Shown here piece by piece: positions 12,426 through 22,984 of a stretch of 64,000 nt of DNA. Position 1 is the stretch's first letter. The number at the start of each line of letters is the position of its first letter. The position numbers were made by a program, and so were the translations under genes. The notes under the pieces were generated by a model, which made no database searches, was not told the origin of the DNA, and saw nothing but the letters and a program-made list of their open reading frames with translations. The stretch is from NCBI GenBank assembly GCA_933228895.1, contig OW121855.1, forward strand, positions 72,688,698 to 72,752,697, read 5' to 3'. This DNA is from Platycnemis pennipes. Taxonomy: Eukaryota > Arthropoda > Insecta > Odonata > Platycnemididae.

Positions 12426-12660
12426 TTAATCTTTTTAGAGAATATGGAAATTTTAAATTTACAGGCTACCATCACATACTAACAACTAAGAGTACATTAC
12501 TAACATTCTTAAGCATCAAATATTTCACAAACCTATTCGTGCCAAAGATAGGTACGTGCCAGGCATGCAAGGTTTTACAAATTTGCGCTCATCATCATCT
12601 CTGTGATTTTCGAGTCAGTCCCCTCACTTAAATGCACTTCAGACTGAGAGAAAAGATGAA

Positions 12661-12905
12661 GGAATGTAAAAGTACGGAGATGGGTGGAGAGAATCACGGC
12701 GTCGGCATTAGCTTTCTCTTAACGAAAATAGCCAAGTAGACCACGTCTTAACGTCCCATCCGACGGGGAAAAACTGAACTTGCTCTCCAACTTAAGTTTT
12801 CTCCATAATCAAGTAAGGGTATGTTTATCAATGAAAAGTCCCCTACCGGGATTGAAAGCTAGGTCCTCGAGGTGAGGGGTCAGTATTCTAACCATTACAC
12901 CAACT
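12661..12905 (-). mobile_element. SINE family 1 copy
   Basis: On the minus strand it carries the family blocks in order: a box-B-like head near 12,845-12,860, the core 'cgtcggatgggacgttaag' (12,758-12,776), 'gttaagagaaagctaatgc', and 'cgacgccgtgattctctcc'. It lies between two oppositely oriented LINE copies. Confidence 0.7.
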
Positions 12906-12921
12906 GATTCATTTAATTACA

Positions 12922-13333
12922 TTCATCATCATCATGGGTCAACAATCCATGGATTGGTTTAACGCAGCCCTCTACTCGATTCTTCTATCGGCCAACCTCT
13001 TCATATTAACGTAGTTCCTCTCTTTCAATTCCTTTACGACCTGTTCTATATAACTCATACGAGGCCTGCCTTTTCCATTCTTCCCGTTCACTTTTCCTTC
13101 GACGATTGTCTTCATCGGGCCATCGTGTCTTAAGATCGTCGAGATGGTCGATTAGTTTTCCCCGTCTTCTTTTTATCGTTTTCATCAAACTTCTCTTTTC
13201 CCCCACCCTTCTTAGGACTTCTTCATTTGTCACTCGGTCGATCCATTTTATCTTCATCATTCTTCGGTAGCACCATATGCTTCCTGCCTTGACTCTCTAC
13301 CGCTTTCATCGTCCTCACTGCCGTAAAGAAACA
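12922..13333 (-). pseudogene. LINE 3'-end fragment (family A), minus strand
   Basis: The 84-codon minus-strand frame at 13,006-13,260 begins MMKIKWIDRVTNEEVLRRVG and continues EKRSLMKTIKRRRGKLIDHL. A frameshift then hides the usual LRHDGLMKTIVEGK block, and the downstream reading becomes ARQASYELYRTG-like. The 3' end is a CATCATCATCAT run on the plus strand (12,925-12,936), i.e. the GAT tail. It is inverted relative to the copy at 12,003-12,425, with about 500 bp between. Confidence 0.8.
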
Positions 13334-13499
13334 TTAATTACATTATTACGTTCAAATTAAGAAGTTAATGTAAACTGCAAAGAGAGTATAAAATTGATTT
13401 TCTTTTGCCGTGATGACTTAACTTAATTACCTTTTCGGTGCCTTTGATTACATATTTTATGATTTCCCCGGAGGGATGATGTCAAAAGGATTATAAGTG

Positions 13500-13918
13500 G
13501 AGTCGTGTTGGTGCGGTCGCTAGAGTACCTACTGAATTCCCATTCCGAGGATCCTGTCTCCATTTCCTGAACCAGTAGAGATAGATATTTACCTACATAG
13601 TTCACCAGAGCGTGCGTTTGGAGATCTTTTCATGTTCAGTACTGCATCCGTCCGTTGGGACGTTGAATACGTGGACCCCTTGGGGGTGTTTCGTTAAGAA
13701 CAGGCTATCGCCTACGCCAGGTTTCTCTTCACCTTTCCGCTGTTCGCCGAAATATTCATTTTTCTACATAGATACAAAACCATACCAACCGATACCAACG
13801 CTGGGTTTATGAACCCTAACACCGTTCCCTGAAAACTTTCTATCTCTATCCAGTTACCTACCTTATCCTAAAATACGCAAAGTACCTTAGATGTCCATCA
13901 CCTCCCAAAAACAGCCAA
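13500..13918 (+). mobile_element. SINE family 1 copy with internal extra segment
   Basis: The head starts at 'agtcgtgttggtgcggtcgc' and the core is 'gttgggacgttgaatacgtg' followed by 'gaccccttgggggtgtttcg'. The end blocks 'ccttatcctaaaatacgcaa' and 'agatgtccatcacctccc' are present. Two segments of about 60-80 bp (roughly 13,565-13,600 and 13,745-13,825) have no match in the 4,455 copy and may be small insertions. Confidence 0.7.
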
Positions 13919-14059
13919 TTGACTAGATACAGGAATGTCGATATTAGGCCGTCCTTTGCTCGTCTGCATAAACCTTTGAGTTTACCTGCTAGATTAAAGC
14001 ATAATTGACATCTTTTTCATATGTGGCACAATATTAAAAATTTGTGTGCAAAACGTTTG

Positions 14060-14165
14060 CCGCAGAGAGTACTTAAATTTCAGTAAGACGACCGGAGGGT
14101 GGGATAATAAACCGTGGTCACGATGACACCTTTCATTAAGGAGGTTTCACCTTGACTCCGCGATT
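14060..14165 (+). mobile_element. SINE family 1, core fragment
   Basis: Only the middle survives: 'ggtgggataataaaccgtgg' and 'cacctttcattaaggagg', then 'ttgactccg' in place of the usual 'gccgacgccg'. Both ends are lost. Confidence 0.5.
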
Positions 14166-14513
14166 CAATATCCCGTAAAAGAGCTATGTTATTTAATGAA
14201 TAAATACCGATACAGATAAACACCTATATGGAAAATCATCTATAGGATGATAACGCATGTACAATAATTGTATAAGGATGCTATATTATAGCGCGTTTGA
14301 GTTGCATTCTATTTTTTACGAGCTATTTTAACTCATTTTGAGTTCGGAACATGACAGACGTGTTGTTACCACGTTTAATTTACAAAGTGAGAATACATGC
14401 TCAATCCAGCTTATACGTTTTACAATATTTGAGAATAAAATTTGTTTCAGAAGAGGTATGCGTCCACTTGCATCTTCAATAACTCCCCACAGGTGGCTCC
14501 ATATCGCCAACTC

Positions 14514-14692
14514 CTGGGACAGATTTAATTGGTTTTCCGTGTACGTGAAACGTGAGAGATGGGAGATCTCTCACGTACACGTATCACGTTACACGCTGAT
14601 TGTGTCCCTTTCCGTTCTCCCACCCATGCGCCATCCCTTCATGTTATACGTTACACGTCTCACGTCACCCGTTTACGTTGATTGTGTCCCAG
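14514..14692. mobile_element. Short inverted-repeat element (CTGGGACA ends)
   Basis: A 179-bp unit bounded by CTGGGACA and TGTCCCAG. The right end continues inward as 'attgtgtccc' / 'gtttacgttg', imperfectly complementary to the left end. The interior repeats TACACGT/TCACGT phrases and has a hairpin at 14,550-14,576 (ACGTGAGAGAT / ATCTCTCACGT, 5-base loop). The phrase 'gattgtgtccc' also occurs at 14,599-14,609, which suggests an internal duplication. It has no coding capacity of its own. A 148-codon frame that runs across it is incidental. I found no convincing target-site duplication. Confidence 0.55.
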
Positions 14693-14784
14693 CCTTTTTT
14701 GAACGCCGAGTTTCTAATCTAACTTGCATTGTTCCTCGTTCCATTCTTAACTTTACGCAAACAATCCCAGTTCTTCATCACTAA

Positions 14785-15190
14785 TCATGCAATCCCAAGA
14801 TTGGTTGACTGCAGCGTCCATTTTACCTTCTCCCCTTTAGTCTTGTAGACCTTCAAGATATTATGCTTCATATTCCATTTTACCTGACCTATTTATGTGT
14901 CCCACAGTTTTCCCTGTAGTGTTTTCTCTTCTATTTCACCTTCTATTATTTCCATAGCAAACTTCCTTATACCTCATAGTGTGACATATCCAACTGGGCA
15001 TTGCCTTCCTGATGGTTCTCCATATTATTTTCTTATCTTTTTTTTCTTCTGTGCATTTCCTCATTTCTGTTTTTTTCCGTCCTTTCTGTTTCCAACATAC
15101 GCCAAATTCCACACTCCTATATTGCCTTCGTTTCAACTTTCAGATGGTGCATGTCTCCGAACTGTGTATTGCGCCATTCCCCACGAATGT
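14785..15190 (-). pseudogene. Probable LINE 3'-end remnant, very decayed
   Basis: The plus strand shows 'aatcccaagattggttgactgcagc' phrasing (split here at 14,791-14,815), the mirror of the conserved LINE 3' terminus 'caatcc-aggattggttt-acgcagc' found at 12,945, 21,190 and 37,780. Pyrimidine-rich text follows with the spacing expected of an antisense LINE tail. Coding motifs are unreadable. Confidence 0.4.
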
Positions 15191-15260
15191 TTTCACGGAC
15201 TATTCTTCACTAATGTTTATATTTTCTTTGAACACAGAAGTCGTTTTTCCGTGATGAATT

Positions 15261-15844
15261 CTGTCTACTAGGGATGGGTCGGTTCGGTTCTTTGGTTCTC
15301 GGTTCCACCGGTTCTTGAGCTTAGAACCGGAACCGAGGCCAAAAATAATCGGTACCGAAATAATTGGCGCGAAAACCAGTTTGAAACGTGCTCACACTAT
15401 GAAAGTGGAGGCTTCACATTAAAACCTGGTGAAATAGTGTACTTAGATGCTTCAAAGTTGCCGCGATTTTTTCTAATTCAGACGTTTAAATGACAATATG
15501 ATTTATTTTATTGCATCCAATTCTAGTAAGTGATGAAATACCGCCGTAATAAGGATATTCTGATTAATAGGTATATGTAACGTCCACCTACTTTGGAGGT
15601 GCGAGTCCTCATATCATTTTCGTAAATTATATCATAATATAGTATACATAACACAAAAATATAATGAAGCAGGTATTCTTTTTCAAGTAGTATGTCTCTG
15701 AAACTGGTTATTGATTATCTTATCTTACCACTAAGCAATGCAAAGTAAGTGGTAAATTAAGAACCGGAACCGAGAATCGATGTTAAGAACCGAACCGGAA
15801 CCGGAACCGAAAAAAAGTGGAACCGACCCATCCCTACTTTCTAC
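15261..15844. mobile_element. hAT-like non-autonomous element with 8-bp target duplication
   Basis: Element body 15,269-15,836 (568 bp). Its ends are inverted repeats: TAGGGATGGGTCGGTTC at the left and GAACCGACCCATCCCTA at the right, allowing an interruption. The flanking 8-mers are CTGTCTAC (15,261-15,268) and CTTTCTAC (15,837-15,844), 7 of 8 identical. An 8-bp duplication and a TAGGG/CAGGG terminus are typical of hAT transposons. Arrays of 'ggttc'/'gaacc' phrases thicken both ends (15,279-15,350 and 15,758-15,825). The middle has no transposase, so this is a MITE-like deletion derivative needing a transposase from elsewhere. Confidence 0.85.
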
Positions 15845-17039
15845 TCTTAATTCTCAGTTTCACTCTATAATTGTACCGGGTAGACCGGAATGGTGTTTCT
15901 ACGCGATCCGAGACCGGATGTTTCTATGCGATATGACCAAGTTGATGAATATTAGGCTCAAGAAAGCCGTCCATTCCTAAGGGAGGGTGTATGGGAGGGT
16001 TGGATGAATGATTCAGGGAGGACAGTCCATCGGAAATCTGAGTCCAGTCACGTATTCCTCCAGGGATGTGGAACAGTGTCGGGGCCGAACGGAGGGGAGG
16101 AACGCTGCTTACGAGGATGCCCCGTCGTCGTCATGGTTATGAACTATGGTCCGTGAATCCGTACATGGGGCCAAAAATCCTTCATTAACCCCCTTTACTC
16201 TAGTCGAGAGCTTTTGCGAGAGATTTTATGGCGCCGTCCTCATTCGCAGTGTCCAATAAAATGTGCGAAACCTTTAAATTTTAATTAGAAAAATAACAAT
16301 TTTTCGCCTCGGCTGGCGGGAAGCTACTCGGTAGGGATTTTTTTAATGCGTCCCATGTCATCTGCATCTTAATACTCCCTCTCACGCCCCTGCTTACTCA
16401 GGGAGGCAAGAATGAATGTTTACTTAAGCAACTGTAAGTCATTTTAATTCACCATGCCGAGGTTCCTTGCTAATTGTTTTCCCACCTTTAAGGGGTTCGT
16501 GTTTTAAGGTAAATTATTTTTCGGGAACAATTTCAGCATCCAAAACTACCTTATCATTGCACTTCAAGAAACCTAAATATTAAAGCATCAAAGAAATACA
16601 TTATATCAGTGCTGTAAATTAAAAGTTATTTAAGATATCATCGTCAGTACATCCACCCTTATATTGGTTAACTGGACTCATCCATTCTTCTTGTTACAAG
16701 CAAGCTCTTTTAAACATCATAGTAACTATTCCTTGGTTTTTCTTCCGTATTAGTACCTCAGTCCTTTAGGACGAAATAAAACGCATTTTAGAGGTCCTAT
16801 GATACCTCTATTTTATATTTTGTATTTCTTCGATGCTTCATTTCGCAAAAAATGTCGGTACTCCGCTATAGTTTTTGGGAAATACCGCAGTTTCATTCAG
16901 TCACCTCTATTATAACGTCAATTTTGATCAAAGCACCGACATTCAAACTAAGTCATAAATAATCAAAGCGTTCTTGCATATATGGAAGCTTTATTACATA
17001 TACCTTATATCCTATAGGTATCTTTCTGCATATGATTCA
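15845..17039. other. No gene recognised
   Basis: The 16,000-16,250 part is GC-richer. The rest is AT-rich with no frame above 66 codons and no repeat boundaries seen. Confidence 0.5.
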
Positions 17040-17400
17040 CAAAGTTCCTTGACGTGTGACCATTCCATTCTGTTCTTCAATTCTCAAGCTGTTCTTCAGG
17101 CCTCTTTTTGAGCCCCTCTATATATTTCTTCTTTTCTAGTGCCTTTCGTCCAACAAATCCTTGGCAATCCTTGGCCTCCTCCTCCTGCGCCAAGTTTCAA
17201 ACGATTTAAGTATTATCTGCACCGTTTTCCAATGGTACACATTTGCGATATCTGAAAATGGCATTACCGACACGAAGAATATGTTATCTTTGTTCCCAGC
17301 TGAATCTTCTTTAAGCGAAGTAGTTGTCTCTTCATCATAAACGCCTTCTTAGCTTGACCTGTTTTTCTATTGATGCACGTTGTGCTATTTCCTTTCCATT
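17040..17400 (-). pseudogene. Possible antisense LINE remnant
   Basis: The plus strand text 'cataaacgccttcttagctt' with flanking pyrimidine-rich phrases resembles the antisense of the LINE segment at 21,640-21,700 ('gatagaatgccctctttgcc'). The similarity is by eye and limited to short blocks. No readable protein remains. Confidence 0.25.
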
Positions 17401-17859
17401 AAATTCTAGTTACGTGAATTTTTAGAACTCCCTAAGTTCCTCGAAGCCTGCAGGAGACTAAGGGGATAATGTTCTTGAGTCGCATTTTTATCTAAAATGC
17501 AAATTTAACTTGACTAGGTACAATTTATTTTCAATGTCGATGATTTTTATGAAAATTCCCGGAGTAAGCGATGTATTAATTGAAAACCAAGCTGTTTTTT
17601 TCCAAATTTTACGTTCGTAATTAGCCATTTAATATGATCAGGCTCTCAATTATTTTTAACTAGTTGACTCATAGGTACTTATGATGTAGTTGGATATCAA
17701 CAGTAATGCTTCTCATTGAACGGGTTGAATCAGTTTGAATGTTCTATTACCCTCTGATTAAAATATTAAGTGTTGATTTGCTTCATAAACCTTCCTTTGA
17801 TGTCAAGGTTTCTTTATTTTCTTGCCCCGTATACTAATAGGGGTGTTTTTATTTCCCTT

Positions 17860-18735
17860 CTCGACGCTGCAACATCACACACAGAGCGAATCCCCTCTCC
17901 CACGGCAGTTCTCAGGGCTTCACGCATTCCGCGTCATCTCCCGGTTCCATTTTTATGCCTCACAATCCACCCCTGGCGGCTCCACACGTCCCACAGAGAG
18001 CACAGGGAAACTTCAACCCCCCCCGACACCTCATCCGCGGCCACCCACGTATTTACGGAGGTGTGGGCGCCCGGGAAACAAAGTGCTGGTGGACCGCGGA
18101 AATACATAGGAACGCGAGCACTTTGAACCAACCCCATCCCACCGCCACCAAGTCAAAAAGGGCCGCGCCTCATCCAACACAATGAGACATTCAACCCTAG
18201 CCCCATTCTCTTTTCTCTTTATTCACCCTCCGTATACTCATCCTCGTTCCTCAATGGCCCTCACCCTCGTCTTTGTCCCCTTCCACACGTATGCCTTCTT
18301 CTCTCTCCGCTAACCCCCCCCCCATACCCTTACGTGAACCCTACATTCTCTCCCACCCCAAGCCCGAAAGCGTTCTCTCTATCGATCTACCAGAGCATCA
18401 CACAAGGGACCCCTCTTCGCCTCGTCCAACTCCCTCCTCCTTCCCCCTCCCACCAAACTCATCCTTTCTCTCCCTTTGGTGCCGCCTCCTCTACACACCC
18501 TTAAAACCCACTCCCATTCCGGGGTCTCAACACGGACGCATCCCCAGCGCACGTATGCTTACGGCTACGTATCGCCCCAATACAACTCACGCACAATATG
18601 TCTGGGGAATAGGAGAGAGCGCAATTAGGTTATTAGCTCTACGGTTGGGATGCGAGTTCTCGTGCGTTTCTTTGCGAAGGTTACCTGAAAATTGAGAAAA
18701 CTCTGCGCCAAATGGAAGATTCGGGTGAGTGATTG
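17860..18735 (+). other. Pyrimidine-rich, CpG-containing island; possible first exon
   Basis: From about 17,870 to 18,560 the plus strand is unusually rich in C and T and poor in G, with many CpG dinucleotides, in contrast to the AT-rich surroundings. Open frames of 118, 95 and 140 codons arise mainly because stop codons are rare in such sequence. They are proline/serine/threonine-rich and resemble no domain. Just downstream, 'atggaagattcgg' at about 18,712 is followed by a consensus splice donor 'gtgagt' (18,725-18,730), so a short first coding exon is conceivable. I see no supporting acceptor or second exon. Confidence 0.3.
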
Positions 18736-21065
18736 CTGGTTATAAAAAAACGGCTTCTCAGTCAAATGCCATCCTGATATCAAATGGTCGAATAGAACCA
18801 ATAATTTTATAGAATGGTCGTTGGTTTGATAACATTTTTGGACAATGACTCAAAACCTTTATGAAAACAAACAAATCATCAAACAATGAATAAATGTCTA
18901 AAAAATTTCTCATTGTTCCTCCTCGTTTTCTGAAAACATTTCCTCATCGGGATCTTTTATAAAAAGCTCTGATTTTAAAAAAAGGTGATTGAATTAGGAT
19001 GGGGTTAATTATTTCCATTAATTTTCCAATAGTAATAAAAGGGTCTAATCTCCCGATCTATGGCAATAGGGTAATGCCTTTTAGTTCTCTCTTCACTAAT
19101 GCCGCGTGAAATATCTTCTTATTGCCGGAAAGAATGGGCTCATCGCCCTAAGTATTCTGCCAATATTGGTAGGTTACTACCTGAATGCACGCTTTCAGCT
19201 CTTCTCGTACCTCCATTTTGCATCCAACTCACGTCATTCGATTCCTCCTTATGTCCTCGTAATTCCTGCTTGTCTTCATGTCATCCAGAATTCCTATTCT
19301 TTTTCTTCCACTTCTACGATTATCACAAATTCCGTACTCCACTCTGAAAATAAAGGTTCATAACTTTTCAAAATATCTTTCACCCCCTTTTTTCCACCGT
19401 TTTAATTATACAACCAATAGTGTATCTTCTCCATCCATCTTTAACATAAACTCGTTTTTATCCCTCTCCTTCAAGCCATTGATTCCTCTCTACAAGCATA
19501 TTTTAAAATTTTCCGATTCCCTCCAAAAAATCGGCAAACATGAGCGAAAGCCACCACGCCTGGGGACTGATCAGGCATCTTTATATCCCGCGCCATCGCT
19601 TTTATACTTATTTTTTCATTAACCTTAAAGGATCGAAAATGCTGTCAAAATTTTGCCTGGCATTTAAAATCACCAATCTATATTGGGATAGAAAACATTA
19701 AAGACTGTTCTCAAGAATAGTTAGCTTATAAATAGGTTTTCTTTTGTCGATGACGATAGCGTTAAATAAAGAAAACCCGATTCTAGTTGTAGTACATTTA
19801 CGGGCAATCTGAGTGTGGTCGGAACATAAAAATATTTAGTTAAGTCCGGACTTCAGTTAATTTCACTTTGATTCAAGACTAAAGAAAATCTGTGTTTAAA
19901 TCTAATATTGAGCGAAGCGTTTGGTAACAAAAAATATGATCACGTTGGTGAAAACGTAGGAAGGAAACTTCGGAAATGTAGGAAAGGTCACCTGTCTACT
20001 ATGACTGGGTGGATGAGCAATCTTAACGTCGTCATGTAGTCTGTAGTCTGTCAGGGGTAGATTTGCCGCAGGAGTTGGAGTAATGTTCTGGTTTGAAATT
20101 CGGGTGTGGACGATGTTTTTTATTCGTATACGGGCTCGTAATTGACTAATGGGTGAAGTTTAAAAATAGGATGGGACATCCCATTATGGGATGTAAATGT
20201 AGATGTAAATGGAAGTATCGCACGTCCTTCACCATAGTACATACATACATGGCGTCCTCATCCCTCATTATCCAGACCGACCTCCAGTTTTAAACCTGGC
20301 ATCCTTACAGTATTTTCGAAAAAAACGTGCATTGCGAGCGGTATATCAGTATTGAAGCCATGTCATTTGTATTCCTTTGAAGAAATTTTCTCATATCATG
20401 CAAAATGTGCCCCGACAATCTAATATTCAGTGAATACGTGCCTGCATGTGCCATCCTGCTTTTAAGCTTATATATTCCGTTTTTTCCATCCAATTTTTCT
20501 CGTCTTATGCCTCCCATGTCACTGCTCTCATATTTAGTCTTTGTCTCCGGCTCAAAACGCCCGACGTCAGACGTCCTCTGGACGTGTAGCCGCTGGGGAT
20601 TCACAAGGAACGCAGCCCTAAAGGTATTTGCAATGGAACATGTAGTGAGTAAAAAGTTACGAGACGGCTCCACGGAACGGTAAAAAAAAGGACGAATCGT
20701 AATGTGGGAGCCTAGGCGTTTTCGTTGTTACCATAACTGACTCATAACAAAGATACTTAAGATACTTTAACCGTAACCTGTATGAATTCTCAGGTCAGTA
20801 AGAGATAACTTCCTTCCATGTACTCAGTAACTGACCAACTATTCAGGGAAGCCACTGCTATACTTAGTGGCTCCTCTAAAAACCACGTAATAATAACAAG
20901 AAGTGTCTCATATCTGATACACCATGCATAAAAAATACTTCTCCCCTTAAGAAATGATTGGAGTTTTTGGTATTTTGTCGAATAAAATCGTTCACTACCG
21001 GTAATGGAATTGAGGCGTCTAGTACTCAAGCCACTACGACATCCAGATGCCCACATAAATTAATT
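18736..21065. other. No gene recognised
   Basis: Includes a pyrimidine-rich patch at 19,080-19,620 with overlapping frames up to 114 codons, and a 122-codon minus frame (20,305-20,673), none with motifs. At 20,170-20,215 a short 'gatgtaaatgtagatgtaaatgg' style local repeat is visible. Confidence 0.5.
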
Positions 21066-21165
21066 ATTTCGTCATCATCATCATTTTAGGTCAATAATCC
21101 TTAGATAAGTATCCACTTGAATCTCCTATCAGCTTTTCTAACTTGCATAATTCATCTTTTCTACA
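21066..21165 (-). mobile_element. LINE family A, 3'-terminal scrap
   Basis: The plus strand shows the antisense GAT tail (CATCATCATCAT), then 'ggtcaataatccttagat' and 'ctcctatcagcttttctaac', equivalent to 'caacaatccaggattggttt' and 'cttctatcggccaacctctt' in other copies. Only about 100 bp survive, next to a longer copy in the same orientation. Confidence 0.55.
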
Positions 21166-21174
21166 TCATTTACT

Positions 21175-21755
21175 CATGATCATTAGCCATCAATCCTCAG
21201 ATTGGTTTGATGCAGCTCACCTCTGAGTTCTTCTATCGGCTAATCTTTTCACATTTACATATTTCTTCTCTTTCATATTCTTCATCACTTGTTCCACATA
21301 TCTCGCACGTGGCTTTCCTTTGCCATTTTTCCCTTCCACTTGTTCCTCGACGATTGTCTTCATCAGACCATCATGTTTCATGATGTAGCCGATTAGGCTG
21401 TCCGGTCTTCTTCTTAGGGTATTCAGAAGACTTATCTTTTCTCCCACTCTTCTTAGGACTTCCTCGTTACTTACTCGGTCGATACATTTAATCTACATCA
21501 TTCTTCAGTAGCACCACATTTCGAATGCTTCTACCCTTTTCTTTTCTGCTGCTGTCATTATCCATGCTTCGCTACCATAAAGAAACAGGTGTACGTTCTG
21601 ATGAATTGTTTCCTTACTTTTACGCTTGTAGTCCTGCTGTAAGTAGATTCTTCTTTTGATAGAATGCCCTCTTTGCCTGGGATATTCTGCTGACTATTTC
21701 TTTCTTCCTTCATCCATCGTTGATTATAAGGCTTCCAAGACATCCAATATTTAAC
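21175..21755 (-). pseudogene. LINE 3'-end fragment (family A), long copy
   Basis: The minus-strand frame at 21,217-21,447 reads MGEKISLLNTLRRRPDSLIG, followed by YIMKHDGLMKTIVEEQVEGK and NGKGKPRARYVEQVMKNMKE, the LINE C-terminal block with most key positions intact. Upstream on the minus strand, a shifted frame carries the EAFEMWCYRRM-like segment (about 21,490-21,560) and 'cttctttgatagaatgccc'-type text to 21,700. It is one of the longest copies here and shows what precedes EAFEMWC in this family. Frameshifts prevent function. Confidence 0.8.
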
Positions 21756-21757
21756 CA

Positions 21758-21930
21758 ACATCCTTCACCACTTGCTCCATATATTTTAAGCAAATCCTTC
21801 CTATTACATCCTCCTCATTTACTTTTCTCTCGACGATTATCTTCATCAGGCCATTATGCCTGAAGATGTGGTTCATTAAATTGTTCCGTGTCCTTTTTAA
21901 AGTTTCCAGAAGACTTTTTCTCCAGGAGAC
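21758..21930 (-). pseudogene. LINE 3'-end fragment, second adjacent piece
   Basis: It repeats part of the neighbouring copy: 'cacttgctccatatatttta' (equivalent to 'cacttgttccacatatctcg' at 21,287), 'ctctcgacgattatcttcat', 'caggccattatgcctgaaga' and 'agtttccagaagactttttc'. Same orientation as the copy at 21,175-21,755, so the two are either independent insertions or a partial tandem duplication. Confidence 0.65.
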
Positions 21931-22505
21931 AGGTTTAATAACATGACTATATAGCTACGGTCAGGCATATAATCAAAGTATTAATACAAACGAGAAACTC
22001 ATTTGGTGCAAATGAAATAGGAAAGTTGATATTGATACCTTACTGTAGTGACAATACGGGAAGAAATATTGACACGGAGTGGCAGTTTGTCAACATGATA
22101 AACAGTCTGAACGAAATCAGTATCTCATTAGCACGGTGAGATCAGAGAGAGCGGATATGATAGATAATTTGCCGGTTAAGCCTGAGTCATAAAATTTATT
22201 TTTAGTGTCACGAGTATTTGTTTGTAAATACATTTCTACCGGAAAATGTCAGTCAATTGGCAAATTTATTTATAGCGGTGTGTAGGAATTAATTTCCTAA
22301 ATATTTTTATGAACACAACGTGGATTCAGTTGTTTAAGAGAGTGATTAACTGATTTTTTCTCAGGTATCGTGAAATACTCATTAAGTATATTGACCTGTT
22401 CAGGAGCAGATGCATTTTAATGCAGAGCAATTGCTATTAAATTAACAGTGCAATTGATGCAATAAATTTTAAATTGTTTGGGAAATGTAATTCTTAAAAT
22501 TCATT
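21931..22505. other. AT-rich spacer, nothing recognised
   Basis: No frame, inverted repeat or SINE block is visible between the two LINE pieces. Confidence 0.5.
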
Positions 22506-22745
22506 CCATCATCATTGGTCAACAATCCTAGGATTGTTTTGACGCAGCTTTCCTCTTTATTCTTCTATCGGCCAACCTTTTATTGTGACGTAATTCTTCT
22601 CTTTTACATCCCTCACAACCTGTTCCATATACCTCATACGAGGCCTACCTTTTCCAATCTTCGCGTTCACTTTTCTCTCGGTCATTGTCTTCATCAGGCC
22701 TTCGTGTCTCAAGATATGGTCGATTATGCTGTCCCTGATACACTC
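22506..22745 (-). pseudogene. LINE 3'-end fragment with an open 60-codon block
   Basis: The minus-strand frame 22,557-22,964 ends in intact LINE tail sequence: RDSIIDHILRHEGLMKTMTE, then RKVNAKIGKGRPRMRYMEQV and VRDVKEKNYVTIKGWPIEE. The first half of that 135-codon frame (beyond about 22,745) is unrelated sequence, so the frame is a chimera of a 5'-truncated LINE and its flank. The CATCATCATTGG at 22,506-22,519 marks the 3' end. The element stops at SIIDHILRH, a shorter truncation than its sisters. Confidence 0.75.
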
Positions 22746-22984
22746 GTATTGGATATATTTACCGCTATTCATATCCCTAGTAGTACGAGGAAAGAAGGAC
22801 ATTTTGAATATGTCAGTTCGGTAATCAATTTCTACAATGTTGTGTATAAGGTCCAATCTACCATAAGTTGGGGTTCGCAAAATATTTTTAGCGTCATCAC
22901 TGAAAATATTACCTAAATTAAGTCTAAATTTCATCCTTCGATCTGACAAAGATTCCCATTTCAATTCATTTAGTTAGACTGGTT

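Noticed and set aside
14338..14784. 148-codon plus frame
   Set aside because: Most of it runs through the CTGGGACA inverted-repeat element, so its openness is incidental.
22557..22964. 135-codon minus frame as a single gene
   Set aside because: Only the last 60 residues are LINE tail. The rest is unrelated flank, so it is a chance fusion.
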